A stretch of DNA of 64,000 nucleotides from an uncultured Collinsella sp. Lineage in GTDB: Bacteria; Actinomycetota; Coriobacteriia; Coriobacteriales; Coriobacteriaceae. The stretch spans positions 70,499 to 134,498 of the forward strand of contig CAAENX010000029.1 in the NCBI GenBank assembly GCA_900757495.1, in the 5' to 3' direction. A program made the translations under genes and the position numbers. The notes below the pieces were generated by a model that saw only the letters and a list, made by a program, of their open reading frames with translations, made no database searches and was not told the origin of the DNA. Shown here piece by piece: positions 8,282 through 15,740 of the stretch (positions are counted from its first letter, which is position 1; every line of letters begins with the position of its first letter).

Positions 8282-8755
8282 ATGATTTACGGTGCATTGG
8301 GCGATATCGAGGAGTACCGCGGAATGCTCAAGGGCCTCGACGTGCTGATCGACTGGTTCGAGGAGAACGACCCGGCAGAGCTCGAGGTCGGCAGCCATCC
8401 GATTCTGGGCGACAAGGTCTATGCGAACGTCATGGCTCCCACGACGCGTCCCGAGGCCGAGGCTCACTATGAGACGCATCAGCGCTATCACGACCTGCAG
8501 ATCGACGTTGAGGGTCGCGAGGCCTTTAAGGTCGCCACGGGCAGCCTGACGCTGGTTCAGGAGTTTGACGAGAAGGACGACTACGATCTGGTCGATTCCG
8601 ACGCTTCGATCGCCGGCGATCTTGCCGACGACAAGTTTGCGCTGTTCGTTGCCGGCGAGCCTCACATGCCCACGCTCGAGTTCCCGGGCGATGGCGCACA
8701 GCCGGTCAAGAAGATCTGCTTTAAGCTGCTTGCAGATGCTTACTGGGAGGAGTAG
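8282..8755 (+). CDS. YhcH/YjgK/YiaL (NanQ-like) family protein
   Basis: This 157-residue protein matches the DUF386 family: an N-terminal MIYG, the TRPEAEAHYETHQRYHDLQ segment at about residues 58-76 with the conserved E/H/D residues, a PHMP motif near 127-130 and a VKKICFK end. Family members are cupin-fold proteins often found in sialic acid and N-acetyl-sugar loci; NanQ is reported to act as a sialic acid anomerase/mutarotase. Here it lies 32 bases after the deacetylase remnant. Its substrate may be an amino sugar, but this is inferred. It is followed by two linked hairpins. Confidence 0.8.
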   Translation: MIYGALGDIEEYRGMLKGLDVLIDWFEENDPAELEVGSHPILGDKVYANVMAPTTRPEAEAHYETHQRYHDLQIDVEGREAFKVATGSLTLVQEFDEKDDYDLVDSDASIAGDLADDKFALFVAGEPHMPTLEFPGDGAQPVKKICFKLLADAYWEE

Positions 8756-8784
8756 CGAGCCGCTCGGCTGAGCTGTTCGTCTGA

Positions 8785-8814
8785 TGGCGTGATTCCCCTA
8801 GGGGAATCACGCCA
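8785..8814. repeat. Perfect 30-bp palindrome
   Basis: TGGCGTGATTCCCC is followed by its exact partner around a central CTAG, giving a perfect 30-bp palindrome with no loop. Its core, CCCTAGGGGAATCACG, is repeated inside the terminator hairpin just downstream. Confidence 0.85.
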
Positions 8815-8817
8815 CGA

Positions 8818-8867
8818 CCCCGCCAAGCGTGTTTTCCCTAGGGGAATCACGTTTGGCGGGGTTTTCG
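8818..8867 (+). terminator. Terminator sharing its core with the preceding palindrome
   Basis: The CCCCGCCAA and TTTGGCGGGG arms enclose a second copy of the CCCTAGGGG core, and TTTTC follows. The two hairpins could pair with each other. Confidence 0.75.
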
Positions 8868-8890
8868 GTTTTTGAATAGGGAAGCCTCAT

Positions 8891-9513
8891 TTATTTGCGA
8901 AGAACATCGGCTAGCCGCAGGATTGAAATCATCGACCGATAAGTGAGTTCCACTTTTTCGCCCGCAAGCAGTCGTTTCGAGCCAATCTCATCTAGCCCCA
9001 CAAGCCGAGAAAACAGCGGGCCGCTCATCGTGCCCTCGTCAATTGATTCCCTTATGGTCTTCAAAACGTCCGTATCATGAAGCGATGCCGAGCTGTAGGG
9101 GGCAACACGAGCGGAACTCTCAATTAACGACGAGACAAAAGGATGGAGATGCTTTGGACATAGTCCATCAAACACCACATCCCCATTGTCGTTCGAGCCG
9201 ACCAGGCGCCAAGTATAGTGATCGACCCAGTCATCTCCGTCATATATGGCGTCCATGAGCAACTTCCCGTCTAGAGAGAGAAACCTATTTGGACATCGGG
9301 GCGCAAGACCGCAATCCATATCGGGCCTGCAGCAGCTCCAACCCAACGCACCACATAGGTTCCCTTTCGTACATGTGTATCAATCTGCCCCGAAATGCCG
9401 GTGAATGCAATTCCAGACCCGTTTGTCGGATAGCAATCGACGTATTTTTGTTTTCCGCTCACAACCTTGTATAGATATATCGTTCCAGCAAAAGAGAAGG
9501 TATCGTGGCTATT
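8891..9513 (-). pseudogene. Unrecognised gene, 5'-truncated and frameshifted
   Basis: Two reading frames on the minus strand join into one plausible protein. The 5' part is open from 9513 and contains SFAGTIYLYKVVSGKQKY, but has no good start; a TAA lies just upstream. It ends at VLRPDV near 9300. The 3' part continues from PNRFLSLDGKLLMDA in the other frame to 8891. The beginning of the second open frame, before PNRF, is only the shifted reading of the first part, so a single-base indel near 9290-9300 is likely. I do not recognise the family. It may be a decayed accessory gene next to the tRNA. Confidence 0.45.
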
Positions 9514-9649
9514 TTAAATCTATATGGCCAATTCGAGCCCTCACCATGGCAATTGTTGCAGCTGGGTTTCTTTTCATTATAATTTCACTTTGGTAAATCC
9601 CCGCCCCCTAAGCATTAAATCCGAAGTCCACCGAGTGGCCGAATCGGCA
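9514..9649 (+). other. Gene-free stretch beside tRNA-Thr
   Basis: This gap has no supported gene. A short hydrophobic reading frame (ATG at 9544, MAIVAAGFLFIIISLW, stop at 9594-9596) resembles the end of a membrane protein and may be a remnant. Confidence 0.3.
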
Positions 9650-9674
9650 ACAAAAAAGCCGCCCGAAGGCGGCT
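9650..9674 (-). terminator. Terminator of the tRNA-Thr gene
   Basis: On the minus strand a 7-bp stem AGCCGCC-TTCG-GGCGGCT is followed by six T residues, 12 bases after the tRNA. Confidence 0.85.
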
Positions 9675-9685
9675 ATCTTGTGCAA

Positions 9686-9761
9686 TGGAGCCAGCGACCG
9701 GGCTCGAACCGGTGACCCCCGCTTTACGAGAGCGGTGCTCTACCAACTGAGCTACGCTGGC
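9686..9761 (-). tRNA. tRNA-Thr(CGT)
   Basis: The minus strand folds into a full 76-base cloverleaf: acceptor GCCAGCG/CGCTGGC, D arm with AGCTCAGTTGGTAGAGC, anticodon stem CCGCT/AGCGG with loop CTCGTAA, T arm with GGTTCGAGCC, and an encoded CCA. The anticodon CGT reads ACG (threonine). Confidence 0.95.
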
Positions 9762-9918
9762 GACCATGTGGTGACGCAACTGAGGCGTCAACGGCTGTCT
9801 ATGATACGGGACATCGCACATCCGCGCAAGGGTTCTGACGGCTTTTCTCACTTTAAATGCACTAATATTGGAGACGCGATGTCTTGCTCTTACGGGTCTC
9901 AAAAAGAATGGGGCAGCG

Positions 9919-10413
9919 ATGGCACAACCCAAGATTCTTCTCACACGCATCGACGACCGTTTCATGTACGGGCAAGACGTTGAGCTGTGGAACGAAGCCG
10001 TGGGTTCCAACCTTGTCCTAATCATCAATGATGAGATCGCGGCGGATTCGCGCAAGTGGGCACCGATGAGGGTGGCGGCGCCAGAAGGCGTTTGGACGCG
10101 GTTTTTCTCGGTGCAAAGGACCATCGACATCATTCATACCGCAACGCCGCGCCAATGGATTCTCATCATGGTGGCGTCGCCCGCTGATGCACTTGCGCTG
10201 GTTAAGGGCGGTGTGCCGATCAGCAAGATCAGCATTGGTCATATGCAGGCAGGGGAGGGCAAGCGTCCCGCAACACCCGCAGTCGCCATAGGCGACGCAG
10301 ATGTCGCCGCCTTCAAAGAGTTGCAAGAGCTCGGCATAGAGCTAGAAATCCGTTACCTCCCCAGCTCCGACCCCGACCCCATTCAACTAGTCATCCAAGA
10401 ACGTCCCCAATGA
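9919..10413 (+). CDS. Orphan PTS mannose/sorbose-family EIIB lacking the active-site histidine
   Basis: This 164-residue protein is a IIB domain of the mannose/sorbose PTS family. It begins with the diagnostic RIDDR motif at residues 10-14. In active proteins the following sequence is (L/F)IHGQV, whose histidine carries the phosphate. Here it reads FMYGQD, with tyrosine (TAC) at residue 17, one base from CAC. No IIA, IIC or IID gene is adjacent. The last ten codons and stop (10386-10413) are made of a dispersed repeat that occurs between genes elsewhere in the window. The ATG at 9919 was chosen because the family N-terminus starts there; its ribosome site is weak. It is probably inactive in transport and may be regulatory or decaying. 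Confidence 0.75.
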   Translation: MAQPKILLTRIDDRFMYGQDVELWNEAVGSNLVLIINDEIAADSRKWAPMRVAAPEGVWTRFFSVQRTIDIIHTATPRQWILIMVASPADALALVKGGVPISKISIGHMQAGEGKRPATPAVAIGDADVAAFKELQELGIELEIRYLPSSDPDPIQLVIQERPQ

Positions 10414-10417
10414 CTAG
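10386..10417. repeat. Dispersed repeat (ACTAGTCAT...CCCCAATGACTAG family)
   Basis: This is one member of a family also seen at 29519, 34493 and 63791, built from TAGTCATTGGGGACGTTCTT and its reverse. Here it overlaps the 3' end of the EIIB gene and supplies its stop codon. Confidence 0.75.
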
Positions 10418-10420
10418 GTA

Positions 10421-10452
10421 GAAAAACGCCCGTCGGCGGTGTGCCGGCGGGC
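10421..10452 (-). terminator. Terminator downstream of galM
   Basis: A stem, GCCCGTCGGC paired with GCCGGCGGGC at 10428-10452, is followed on the minus strand by five T residues. Confidence 0.75.
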
Positions 10453-10481
10453 GCTGCTGTGCGATATGTTGCGTTATGGGC

Positions 10482-11534
10482 TTAGTGCCTCATAAAGTGG
10501 TATTCGATCACATTACTGTAGGGGTGACCCGGGCCCACAATGCCCTGCGGGAACAGAGGCTGGTGCGGCGTGTCGGGATACATCTCGGCCTCGAGGGCAA
10601 AGCCGGCGCCCCAGCCATAGTTGGCATCGTCCTTGGCGTGCTCGTCGCCCAGCCAGTTGCCGGTGTAGAGCTGCACGCCCGGGGCAGTGGTGTAGTAGTC
10701 CATCTCACGACCGGTCCACATCTCCTCGACGTGCAGGGCGCGGCGCAGATTACGGCCGTACTGATAGTTATCGATACACAGGCAGTGATCGTAGCCACGT
10801 GCCTGCTTGATCTGCGGGTCGTCGGCTTCCATGCCGGGAGCGACGGGGCGCAGCTCGCGAAAGTCAAACGGTGTTCCCTCGACCGGAGCAATCTCGCCGG
10901 TGGGAATGTTCTGATCGTTAATGGGCAGGTAGTGGGCAGCGTTGGCAACGAAGAAGTGCTCGCAGTCCATGCCGGCGTTATGACCGGCAAGGTTAAAGTA
11001 CGTGTGGTTGGTCATGGACACGTAGGTGGCGCGGTCGCTCTCGCAGCCGTATTCGATACGGAAGCAGCCGGTGCGCGTCACGGTGAACACGGCCGTAAAG
11101 GTGCGGTTGCCGGGCAGGCCCAGCTCGCCATCTTCAAGCGAGGTGGTCATGCGCACGGCATTGTGGACCTCGTCGAGTTCAACGTCCCACACGCGCTTGT
11201 GCAGGCCGTGCTCAAGATCGCTGTGCAGGTTGTTGATGCCTTCGTTGGTGGGCATATGCCAGTCCGTGCCGGCGATGGTGATCGTGGCGCCCGCGGTGCG
11301 GTTGGCCACGGGGCCGATGGTCGCGCCAAAGCAGGCGGGGTTGTCAAAGTAATCCTCGAGCTTATCGAAGCCCAGCACCACATCGCGCACGTTGCCGGGA
11401 ATGTCGGGCACATCGATACCCAGCACGGTGGCGCCATAGTCCATAATGCGAACGCAGATCTCGGGCCCGTTGAGGGTGTAACGATGAACGGGGGTACCGC
11501 ACGGCGCGGTGCCGAAAAGCTCGGAAGTGATCAT
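10482..11534 (-). CDS. galM: Aldose 1-epimerase (galactose mutarotase)
   Basis: This 350-residue enzyme would interconvert alpha and beta galactose for galactokinase. GalM motifs include YGATVLGIDVPD near residues 32-43, GATIGPVANRTAG near 74-86, the NNLHSD segment near 107, the catalytic-type TNHTYFNLAGH near 180-190, and PVEGTPFDFRE. The start is the ATG at 11534 after an AGGAA site; a longer frame adds 20 residues with no ribosome site. It is divergent from a DeoR-family regulator whose promoter region it shares. Confidence 0.88.
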   Translation of the reverse strand: MITSELFGTAPCGTPVHRYTLNGPEICVRIMDYGATVLGIDVPDIPGNVRDVVLGFDKLEDYFDNPACFGATIGPVANRTAGATITIAGTDWHMPTNEGINNLHSDLEHGLHKRVWDVELDEVHNAVRMTTSLEDGELGLPGNRTFTAVFTVTRTGCFRIEYGCESDRATYVSMTNHTYFNLAGHNAGMDCEHFFVANAAHYLPINDQNIPTGEIAPVEGTPFDFRELRPVAPGMEADDPQIKQARGYDHCLCIDNYQYGRNLRRALHVEEMWTGREMDYYTTAPGVQLYTGNWLGDEHAKDDANYGWGAGFALEAEMYPDTPHQPLFPQGIVGPGHPYSNVIEYHFMRH

Positions 11535-11687
11535 TTGGTTCCTAACATCGAGATATTTCGGACAAACTGTAGCGCGAACAGGTGAGATTATCACTACACC
11601 CCACTAAAGCAGGGAGTATTTTTCTCAAAAAAGTGATGATTGGAGCTGTGCGGGCGTTCATTTTTGACGCGCATGAGTCTGATACAA

Positions 11688-11709
11688 TTTGTTCGTTACT
11701 GTTTGAATG
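11688..11709 (+). promoter_or_regulatory. Candidate DeoR operator upstream of the regulator gene
   Basis: TTTGTTC at 11688-11694 runs into GTTACTGTTTGAATG at 11695-11709. The same 15-mer with one change is upstream of lacA (30835), and a shorter form is upstream of lacF (28946). Confidence 0.5.
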
Positions 11710-11740
11710 ATATGCGCGCACAGAACGGCGAGGATTCATC

Positions 11741-12505
11741 GTGATTAAAGCGGAGCGACAGGATAAGGTTCGTCAGCTGCTCGAAGAGCAGGGCACGGTC
11801 TCGGTCAAGGAGATTTCGGATGCGCTGGGCGTCTCGGACATGACGATTCGTCGCGATCTTGAGGAGCTTGCGAGCCTGGGCGAGATCGAGCGCGTGCACG
11901 GCGGCGCCCGCAGTGCACAGGGTCGTCCCCACGCTATGTTGCGCCATGAGTATTCGCACACCGAAAAGCGCACGAAGCATGCCGAGGAAAAGCTGCAGAT
12001 TGCGCGCCGTGCTGTGGAGCTTATCGAGGAAGGCTCGACCATCTTTTTGGGCACGGGTACCACGGTTGAGCAGATGGCCTCGATGCTGCCGACGTTTCGC
12101 CTGCGCATTGTGACCAATTCGCTTTCGGTGTTTAACCTGCTCGAGGCGCGCGAGGACTGCGACTTGTGCCTCGTGGGCGGTATGTACCGTCGCCGCACCG
12201 CCGCGTTTGTGGGACCAACGGCCGAGGATACCCTGCGCGCCCTGGGCATCGATGCGGCGTTTATCGGCGCCAACGGCATTCTGGATGGCGACGTGTCTAC
12301 GTCCAATATGGATGAGGGTCGTATCCAGCAGCTCGCCTTTAGCAAGGCCGACTCGCGCTATCTGATCGCCGACTCCAGCAAGATCGGCAAACGCGACTTC
12401 TACACCTTCTGCCGCCTGGACAGCCTGGACGCCGTAGTGTGCGAGCCGGGTATTACCGCCGAGAATCGTGCCGCCATCGAGGAACATACACAGGTCATTT
12501 GCTAA
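11741..12505 (+). CDS. DeoR/GlpR-family sugar regulator, candidate LacR
   Basis: This 254-residue regulator has a DeoR-type helix-turn-helix at residues 3-57 (VSVKEISDALGVSDMTIRRDLEEL, then RVHGGA). A sugar-phosphate sensor domain follows with LGTGTTVEQM, VTNSLSVFNLL, LVGGMYRRRTAAFVGP and SSKIGKRDF, the family's effector-binding loops. It starts at a GTG (11741) behind CGAGGA. A sequence motif in its promoter recurs before lacF and lacA, so it may repress the shared lac functions by sensing tagatose-6-phosphate, as LacR does in lactococci. The regulon is inferred. Confidence 0.85.
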   Translation: MIKAERQDKVRQLLEEQGTVSVKEISDALGVSDMTIRRDLEELASLGEIERVHGGARSAQGRPHAMLRHEYSHTEKRTKHAEEKLQIARRAVELIEEGSTIFLGTGTTVEQMASMLPTFRLRIVTNSLSVFNLLEAREDCDLCLVGGMYRRRTAAFVGPTAEDTLRALGIDAAFIGANGILDGDVSTSNMDEGRIQQLAFSKADSRYLIADSSKIGKRDFYTFCRLDSLDAVVCEPGITAENRAAIEEHTQVIC

Positions 12506-12717
12506 CTAGCGCTACGGGAGACACTGCTGCCCTCTGCCGGCGCGGGGATTATCACTTCAATATGACGTGCAGAATGACACGTAATAAGTAAAAACACCAT
12601 TTGTGCGTCAAATTTGATGGCGCGTAAAAATTTGCGCGTTATTTTACGCGTCAAAGTGACGTGAAATGACGTGCAAATAGTTTTAGGCAACAAGGGTGAG
12701 GCCATTCTGAGATATGG
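12506..12717. other. Convergent gap rich in TGACGTG and ACGCG motifs
   Basis: This AT-rich stretch between two convergent genes has no gene. It holds at least three TGACGTG copies, related GTGCGTCA and TGACACG forms, and an array of GCGCG/ACGCG blocks about 10-12 bases apart near 12612-12655. A weak hairpin (TTGCGCGT with ACGCGTCAA) may terminate transcription. Confidence 0.5.
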
Positions 12718-13950
12718 CTAGACTCCGTATCTCGCTTTGATATCCCTTGAGAATGAATCGTAGTCTTCGTAGAGTCCGTCTCTGCTTTCATCTTCGGCGC
12801 GGTTCATGCGTTCAAGGAGTTTATCCTTTGGGGGCCCTTGTTTTATTGCTGGCTCGCTATTGGGTATTACAGATTGCAAGAATAATTCCAGAGCATGGAC
12901 GTCTTTAAGTATGTAGCCCGTCGAACGACCCGCTCCTGTTTTTTCGATTGCACTGCAACTAACAAGCTGGCTGAGGGTTCGTTTAACGGTTACCTCGCTG
13001 ATATCGGGGCAGTTGGACTGGATGTCGGATTTCTTAATGACGCCGGGTTTCTCCTGAAATAGAGCAGCTATGCGCGCTTGCTTCGACATGGGGCGAGTGT
13101 TGAATTCAATCAGGGTGTGCTGTTCGAGCTGTCGGTAAGCCGCCAGTATGGTTCCGAGCATGAACCGGATAAAGGGAACCTCGCTGTTTTCGTTTTCATT
13201 CCATCCAGTGGAACTTGCAGCGAGGGCACTGTAGTAGAGCGCCTTGTTGTCTTCAATAAGTCGTTCGATGCTGACGTAGCGCGCAACGTCGTATCCAGTC
13301 TTTTCGAGCAGTAGCGTTGTAAGGAGTCGGCTCATCCTGCCATTGCCATCGTTGAAGGGATGAATGCTGACAAAATCGAAGATAAAGCGGAGTGATATAA
13401 GGAGGGGATCGCAAGCTTGGCGAGATAGGGCATCGTTGAGGGACCGACAGGCTTCTTCGATAAGTCCCGGGGTTGCTAGAGCCGAAGGAGGTCTAAAGCG
13501 CACAAGTCGATTACCTTGATCGTCGATGGAGACGATTTCGTTATCGCTGTCTTTCCAATGGCCCCCATACGAGATTGCTGTGTGTGCCATGAGGTCACGA
13601 TGCAGCTGCAAAATGACCGATGGTGTTACGGGAATGAAATCGTGCTGCTCGTGAATAAGCGACAGCGCGTCTCGGTACCCAGCGATTTCTTCTTCTGCAC
13701 GGGAGCTTGGCTTGGTGGAATACGCCATGATTGCTTTGAGCCTTTTTTGGGTGGTAACAATTCCTTCAAGTCCGTTGGAGGATTGGGTGCTTTGGATCTT
13801 AGCTTCCTCCATAAGGGACGATAGAAGCTCGGGTTTGACTTGGCTCAGAACAAGTTGTCGGCCTTTATGCTCGCGTATCGAGAGAAGGAGATTGGTGATT
13901 GGGGTTGCTTCGAGTTCCGCTGGGACTGTGGCGTAATCAAACTGGCGCAT
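12718..13950 (-). CDS. Fic-family protein with class II inhibitory motif and C-terminal winged helix
   Basis: This 410-residue protein probably transfers AMP to protein targets. The Fic motif HPFNDGNGRMSR lies at residues 197-208, with the catalytic histidine at 197. An N-terminal SNGLEG at 58-63 fits the (S/T)xxxE(G/N) inhibitory motif, so it would be a self-inhibited class II Fic protein. The part after about residue 280 resembles a winged helix (IAALFQEKPGVIKKSDIQ, then VTVKRTLSQLV), as in other Fic proteins with a DNA-binding tail. The ribosome site AAAGGAG is next to a perfect 32-bp inverted repeat covering the promoter, which hints at self-regulation. Confidence 0.9.
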   Translation of the reverse strand: MRQFDYATVPAELEATPITNLLLSIREHKGRQLVLSQVKPELLSSLMEEAKIQSTQSSNGLEGIVTTQKRLKAIMAYSTKPSSRAEEEIAGYRDALSLIHEQHDFIPVTPSVILQLHRDLMAHTAISYGGHWKDSDNEIVSIDDQGNRLVRFRPPSALATPGLIEEACRSLNDALSRQACDPLLISLRFIFDFVSIHPFNDGNGRMSRLLTTLLLEKTGYDVARYVSIERLIEDNKALYYSALAASSTGWNENENSEVPFIRFMLGTILAAYRQLEQHTLIEFNTRPMSKQARIAALFQEKPGVIKKSDIQSNCPDISEVTVKRTLSQLVSCSAIEKTGAGRSTGYILKDVHALELFLQSVIPNSEPAIKQGPPKDKLLERMNRAEDESRDGLYEDYDSFSRDIKARYGV

Positions 13951-13958
13951 GTGGCTCC

Positions 13959-14033
13959 TTTCAGTATCACGAACATACTTTCGGTATCATAATAACATGA
14001 AATGATACCGAAAGTATGTTCGTGATACTGAAA
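13959..14033. repeat. Perfect 32-bp inverted repeat at the fic promoter
   Basis: The left arm (13959-13990) and right arm (14002-14033) are exact reverse complements with an 11-base spacer AATAACATGAA. Each arm contains two GTATCA blocks either side of CGAACATACTTTCG. It begins at the edge of the fic ribosome site. It could be a regulator site, a folded leader or a small inverted-repeat element. Confidence 0.9.
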
Positions 14034-14092
14034 ACAAGGTAAGAGGTGCGCATGACAGCTGCTCGGAAAGCGCGGATTTGACTATCTAATTG

Positions 14093-14147
14093 TCTCAATC
14101 AGTAACGGTTGGGGGTGAAAAAACTCGGCCAAATGTTACAGATTGAG
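14093..14147. repeat. Hairpin repeat, TCTCGATCTGTAACA family, copy 1
   Basis: The arms TCTCAATCAGTAAC and GTTACAGATTGAGA enclose about 27 bases containing GAAAAAACTCGGCC. It is related to five copies at 18824-19042 and 23914-24050. Confidence 0.8.
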
Positions 14148-14172
14148 ATGAGCGGCACGCTAGGCCTGATTC

Positions 14173-14221
14173 AAAACAAAAAAGGCCGCATGCGAACCCG
14201 TGGAGGGATTCGCATGCGGCC
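14173..14221 (-). terminator. Terminator of cassette 1
   Basis: A 13-bp perfect stem (GGCCGCATGCGAA with TTCGCATGCGGCC) is followed on the minus strand by TTTTTTGTTTT, just after the lacG1 gene. Confidence 0.9.
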
Positions 14222-14243
14222 GACAGGGGGTATGTGGCAAAAG

Positions 14244-15665
14244 TTAGGCCATGAGCAGGCCGGTCTCCGCGACGTTCTTGTACCAGTACGCGCTCGCCTT
14301 GGGATAGCGCTTCTGGGTCTCAAAGTCGATGTAGAACAGGCCGTAACGTTTGTTATAACCGTTGGTCCAGGAGAACTGGTCCTGCAGCGACCACACAAAG
14401 TAGCCGTCGACGTTCACGCCGCCGTCGATTGCCTTGAGGATCCACGCGAGATGCTGGCGCATGTAATCGATACGAGGGGCGTCGTCGATAAAGCCGTCCT
14501 CAAAGTCGTCCTTATAGCCCATGCCGTTCTCGGTGATGTAGATCTTCTTGTAGTTGGGGTAATCGTTCTTAATACGAAGCAGCAGGTCGTAGAGGCCCTC
14601 GGGATAGATAATCCAGTCCCAATCGGTGGTGGGTACGCCTTCGCGCACGCATGACTCGCCCACGCCCTTGAGGAACCAGCGCGAGGAGCCCTTGTCGCCG
14701 GTGCCATTGTGGTTGATGTCGTTTTCGCCCTCGGCGGCACGCAGGAACTGGCACTTGTAGGTGTTGACGCCCAGGCAATCGTTGTAGGGGAGCGCGGCGG
14801 TCAGCGCGGCGATGTCCTCGTCGCGGACGTCAAGCTCGCCGCCGGCGATATGGGCCAGCTTGGTCGCAGCTTCCATGGTGTCGGCTGCATAGTGGCCGCG
14901 GAAGGTGGCGTCGAGTACCCAGCGGTTGTTGATGACGTCGGCCATGCGAGCTGCCTCGCAGTCGGCGGCGTTGTTGGGGTCGAGGGGATACTTGGGCTCC
15001 AGGTTCTGGACAATGCCGATCTCGCCCTCAAAGCCGCCCTCATGGAAGGCGACGACAGCCTTGGCGTGGGCCACCATCATGTTGTGCATGAGCTGGAAGG
15101 CCTTGTCCAGGCGGTACTTCTCGCCGTGCGGCCAGTTGCCGACGATAAAGCTGCCCTCGGCAGTTGCGGGAATCTCGTTAAAGGTAAACCAGTGCTTGAC
15201 CTCGGTGAACTCGGCAAAGCAGAACTTTGCGTACTCGACGAAGGCGTCGATTGTCGTGCGCGTCAGGAATCCCTCGCCGCCGTTCTGATAAAAGGCTTCG
15301 GGCGTATCGAAGTGATCTAGCGTGACATAGGGGATAACGCCAGCTTTGTTGCAGGTGGCGAAAAGCTCGTGATAGAAAGCGACGCCCTCGGGGTTAATCT
15401 CGCCGGTGCCGCTGGGGAAGATACGGCTCCAAGCGATAGAGACGCGAATACCGTTGATGCCGAAGCGCTGGCACAGGTCGATATCGACCGGATACTTGTT
15501 GTAGAAATCGCTTGCAGGATCGGGGGAGAAGCGACCCTGAGCAGCCAGGAAATCGTCCCAGGGCACTTTGCCCTTGCCGTGCGTGCGGGTCTCGCCCTCA
15601 ACCTGGTAAGCGGCGGTGGCGCCGCCAAACACAAAGCCGTCGGGGAACTGCATAGGGTTGGTCAT
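14244..15665 (-). CDS. lacG: GH1 6-phospho-beta-galactosidase (cassette 1)
   Basis: This 473-residue GH1 enzyme would split phosphorylated beta-galactosides into galactose-6-phosphate and an aglycone. The acid/base motif is WFTFNEI near residues 159-165 and the nucleophile motif is YITENG near 373-378. The phosphate-binding pattern S-x6-K-x-Y is present in FSWTNGYNKRYG. The tryptophan after that serine is characteristic of LacG enzymes, whereas 6-phospho-beta-glucosidases usually have alanine. The start is the ATG at 15665 after GAAAGGATG. It is the second gene of the cassette, separated from the EIICB gene by a hairpin. Confidence 0.88.
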   Translation of the reverse strand: MTNPMQFPDGFVFGGATAAYQVEGETRTHGKGKVPWDDFLAAQGRFSPDPASDFYNKYPVDIDLCQRFGINGIRVSIAWSRIFPSGTGEINPEGVAFYHELFATCNKAGVIPYVTLDHFDTPEAFYQNGGEGFLTRTTIDAFVEYAKFCFAEFTEVKHWFTFNEIPATAEGSFIVGNWPHGEKYRLDKAFQLMHNMMVAHAKAVVAFHEGGFEGEIGIVQNLEPKYPLDPNNAADCEAARMADVINNRWVLDATFRGHYAADTMEAATKLAHIAGGELDVRDEDIAALTAALPYNDCLGVNTYKCQFLRAAEGENDINHNGTGDKGSSRWFLKGVGESCVREGVPTTDWDWIIYPEGLYDLLLRIKNDYPNYKKIYITENGMGYKDDFEDGFIDDAPRIDYMRQHLAWILKAIDGGVNVDGYFVWSLQDQFSWTNGYNKRYGLFYIDFETQKRYPKASAYWYKNVAETGLLMA

Positions 15666-15699
15666 GAGACATCCTTTCTGTGGGATACGAATAGGGAGA

Positions 15700-15726
15700 G
15701 GTGCCCGAACTGGGGATCCGGGCACC
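15700..15726 (-). other. Intercistronic hairpin, cassette 1
   Basis: GGTGCCCG pairs with CGGGCACC between the EIICB and lacG genes. No T-run follows, so it looks like a processing or stability element rather than a full terminator. Confidence 0.6.
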
Positions 15727-15740
15727 AACAGAGGGAGGAA

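Noticed and set aside
8122..8472. Plus-strand frame across the nagA remnant and yhcH
   Set aside because: It is out of frame with both the remnant and yhcH, and its composition (Arg/Ser/Pro-rich) is that of a shadow.
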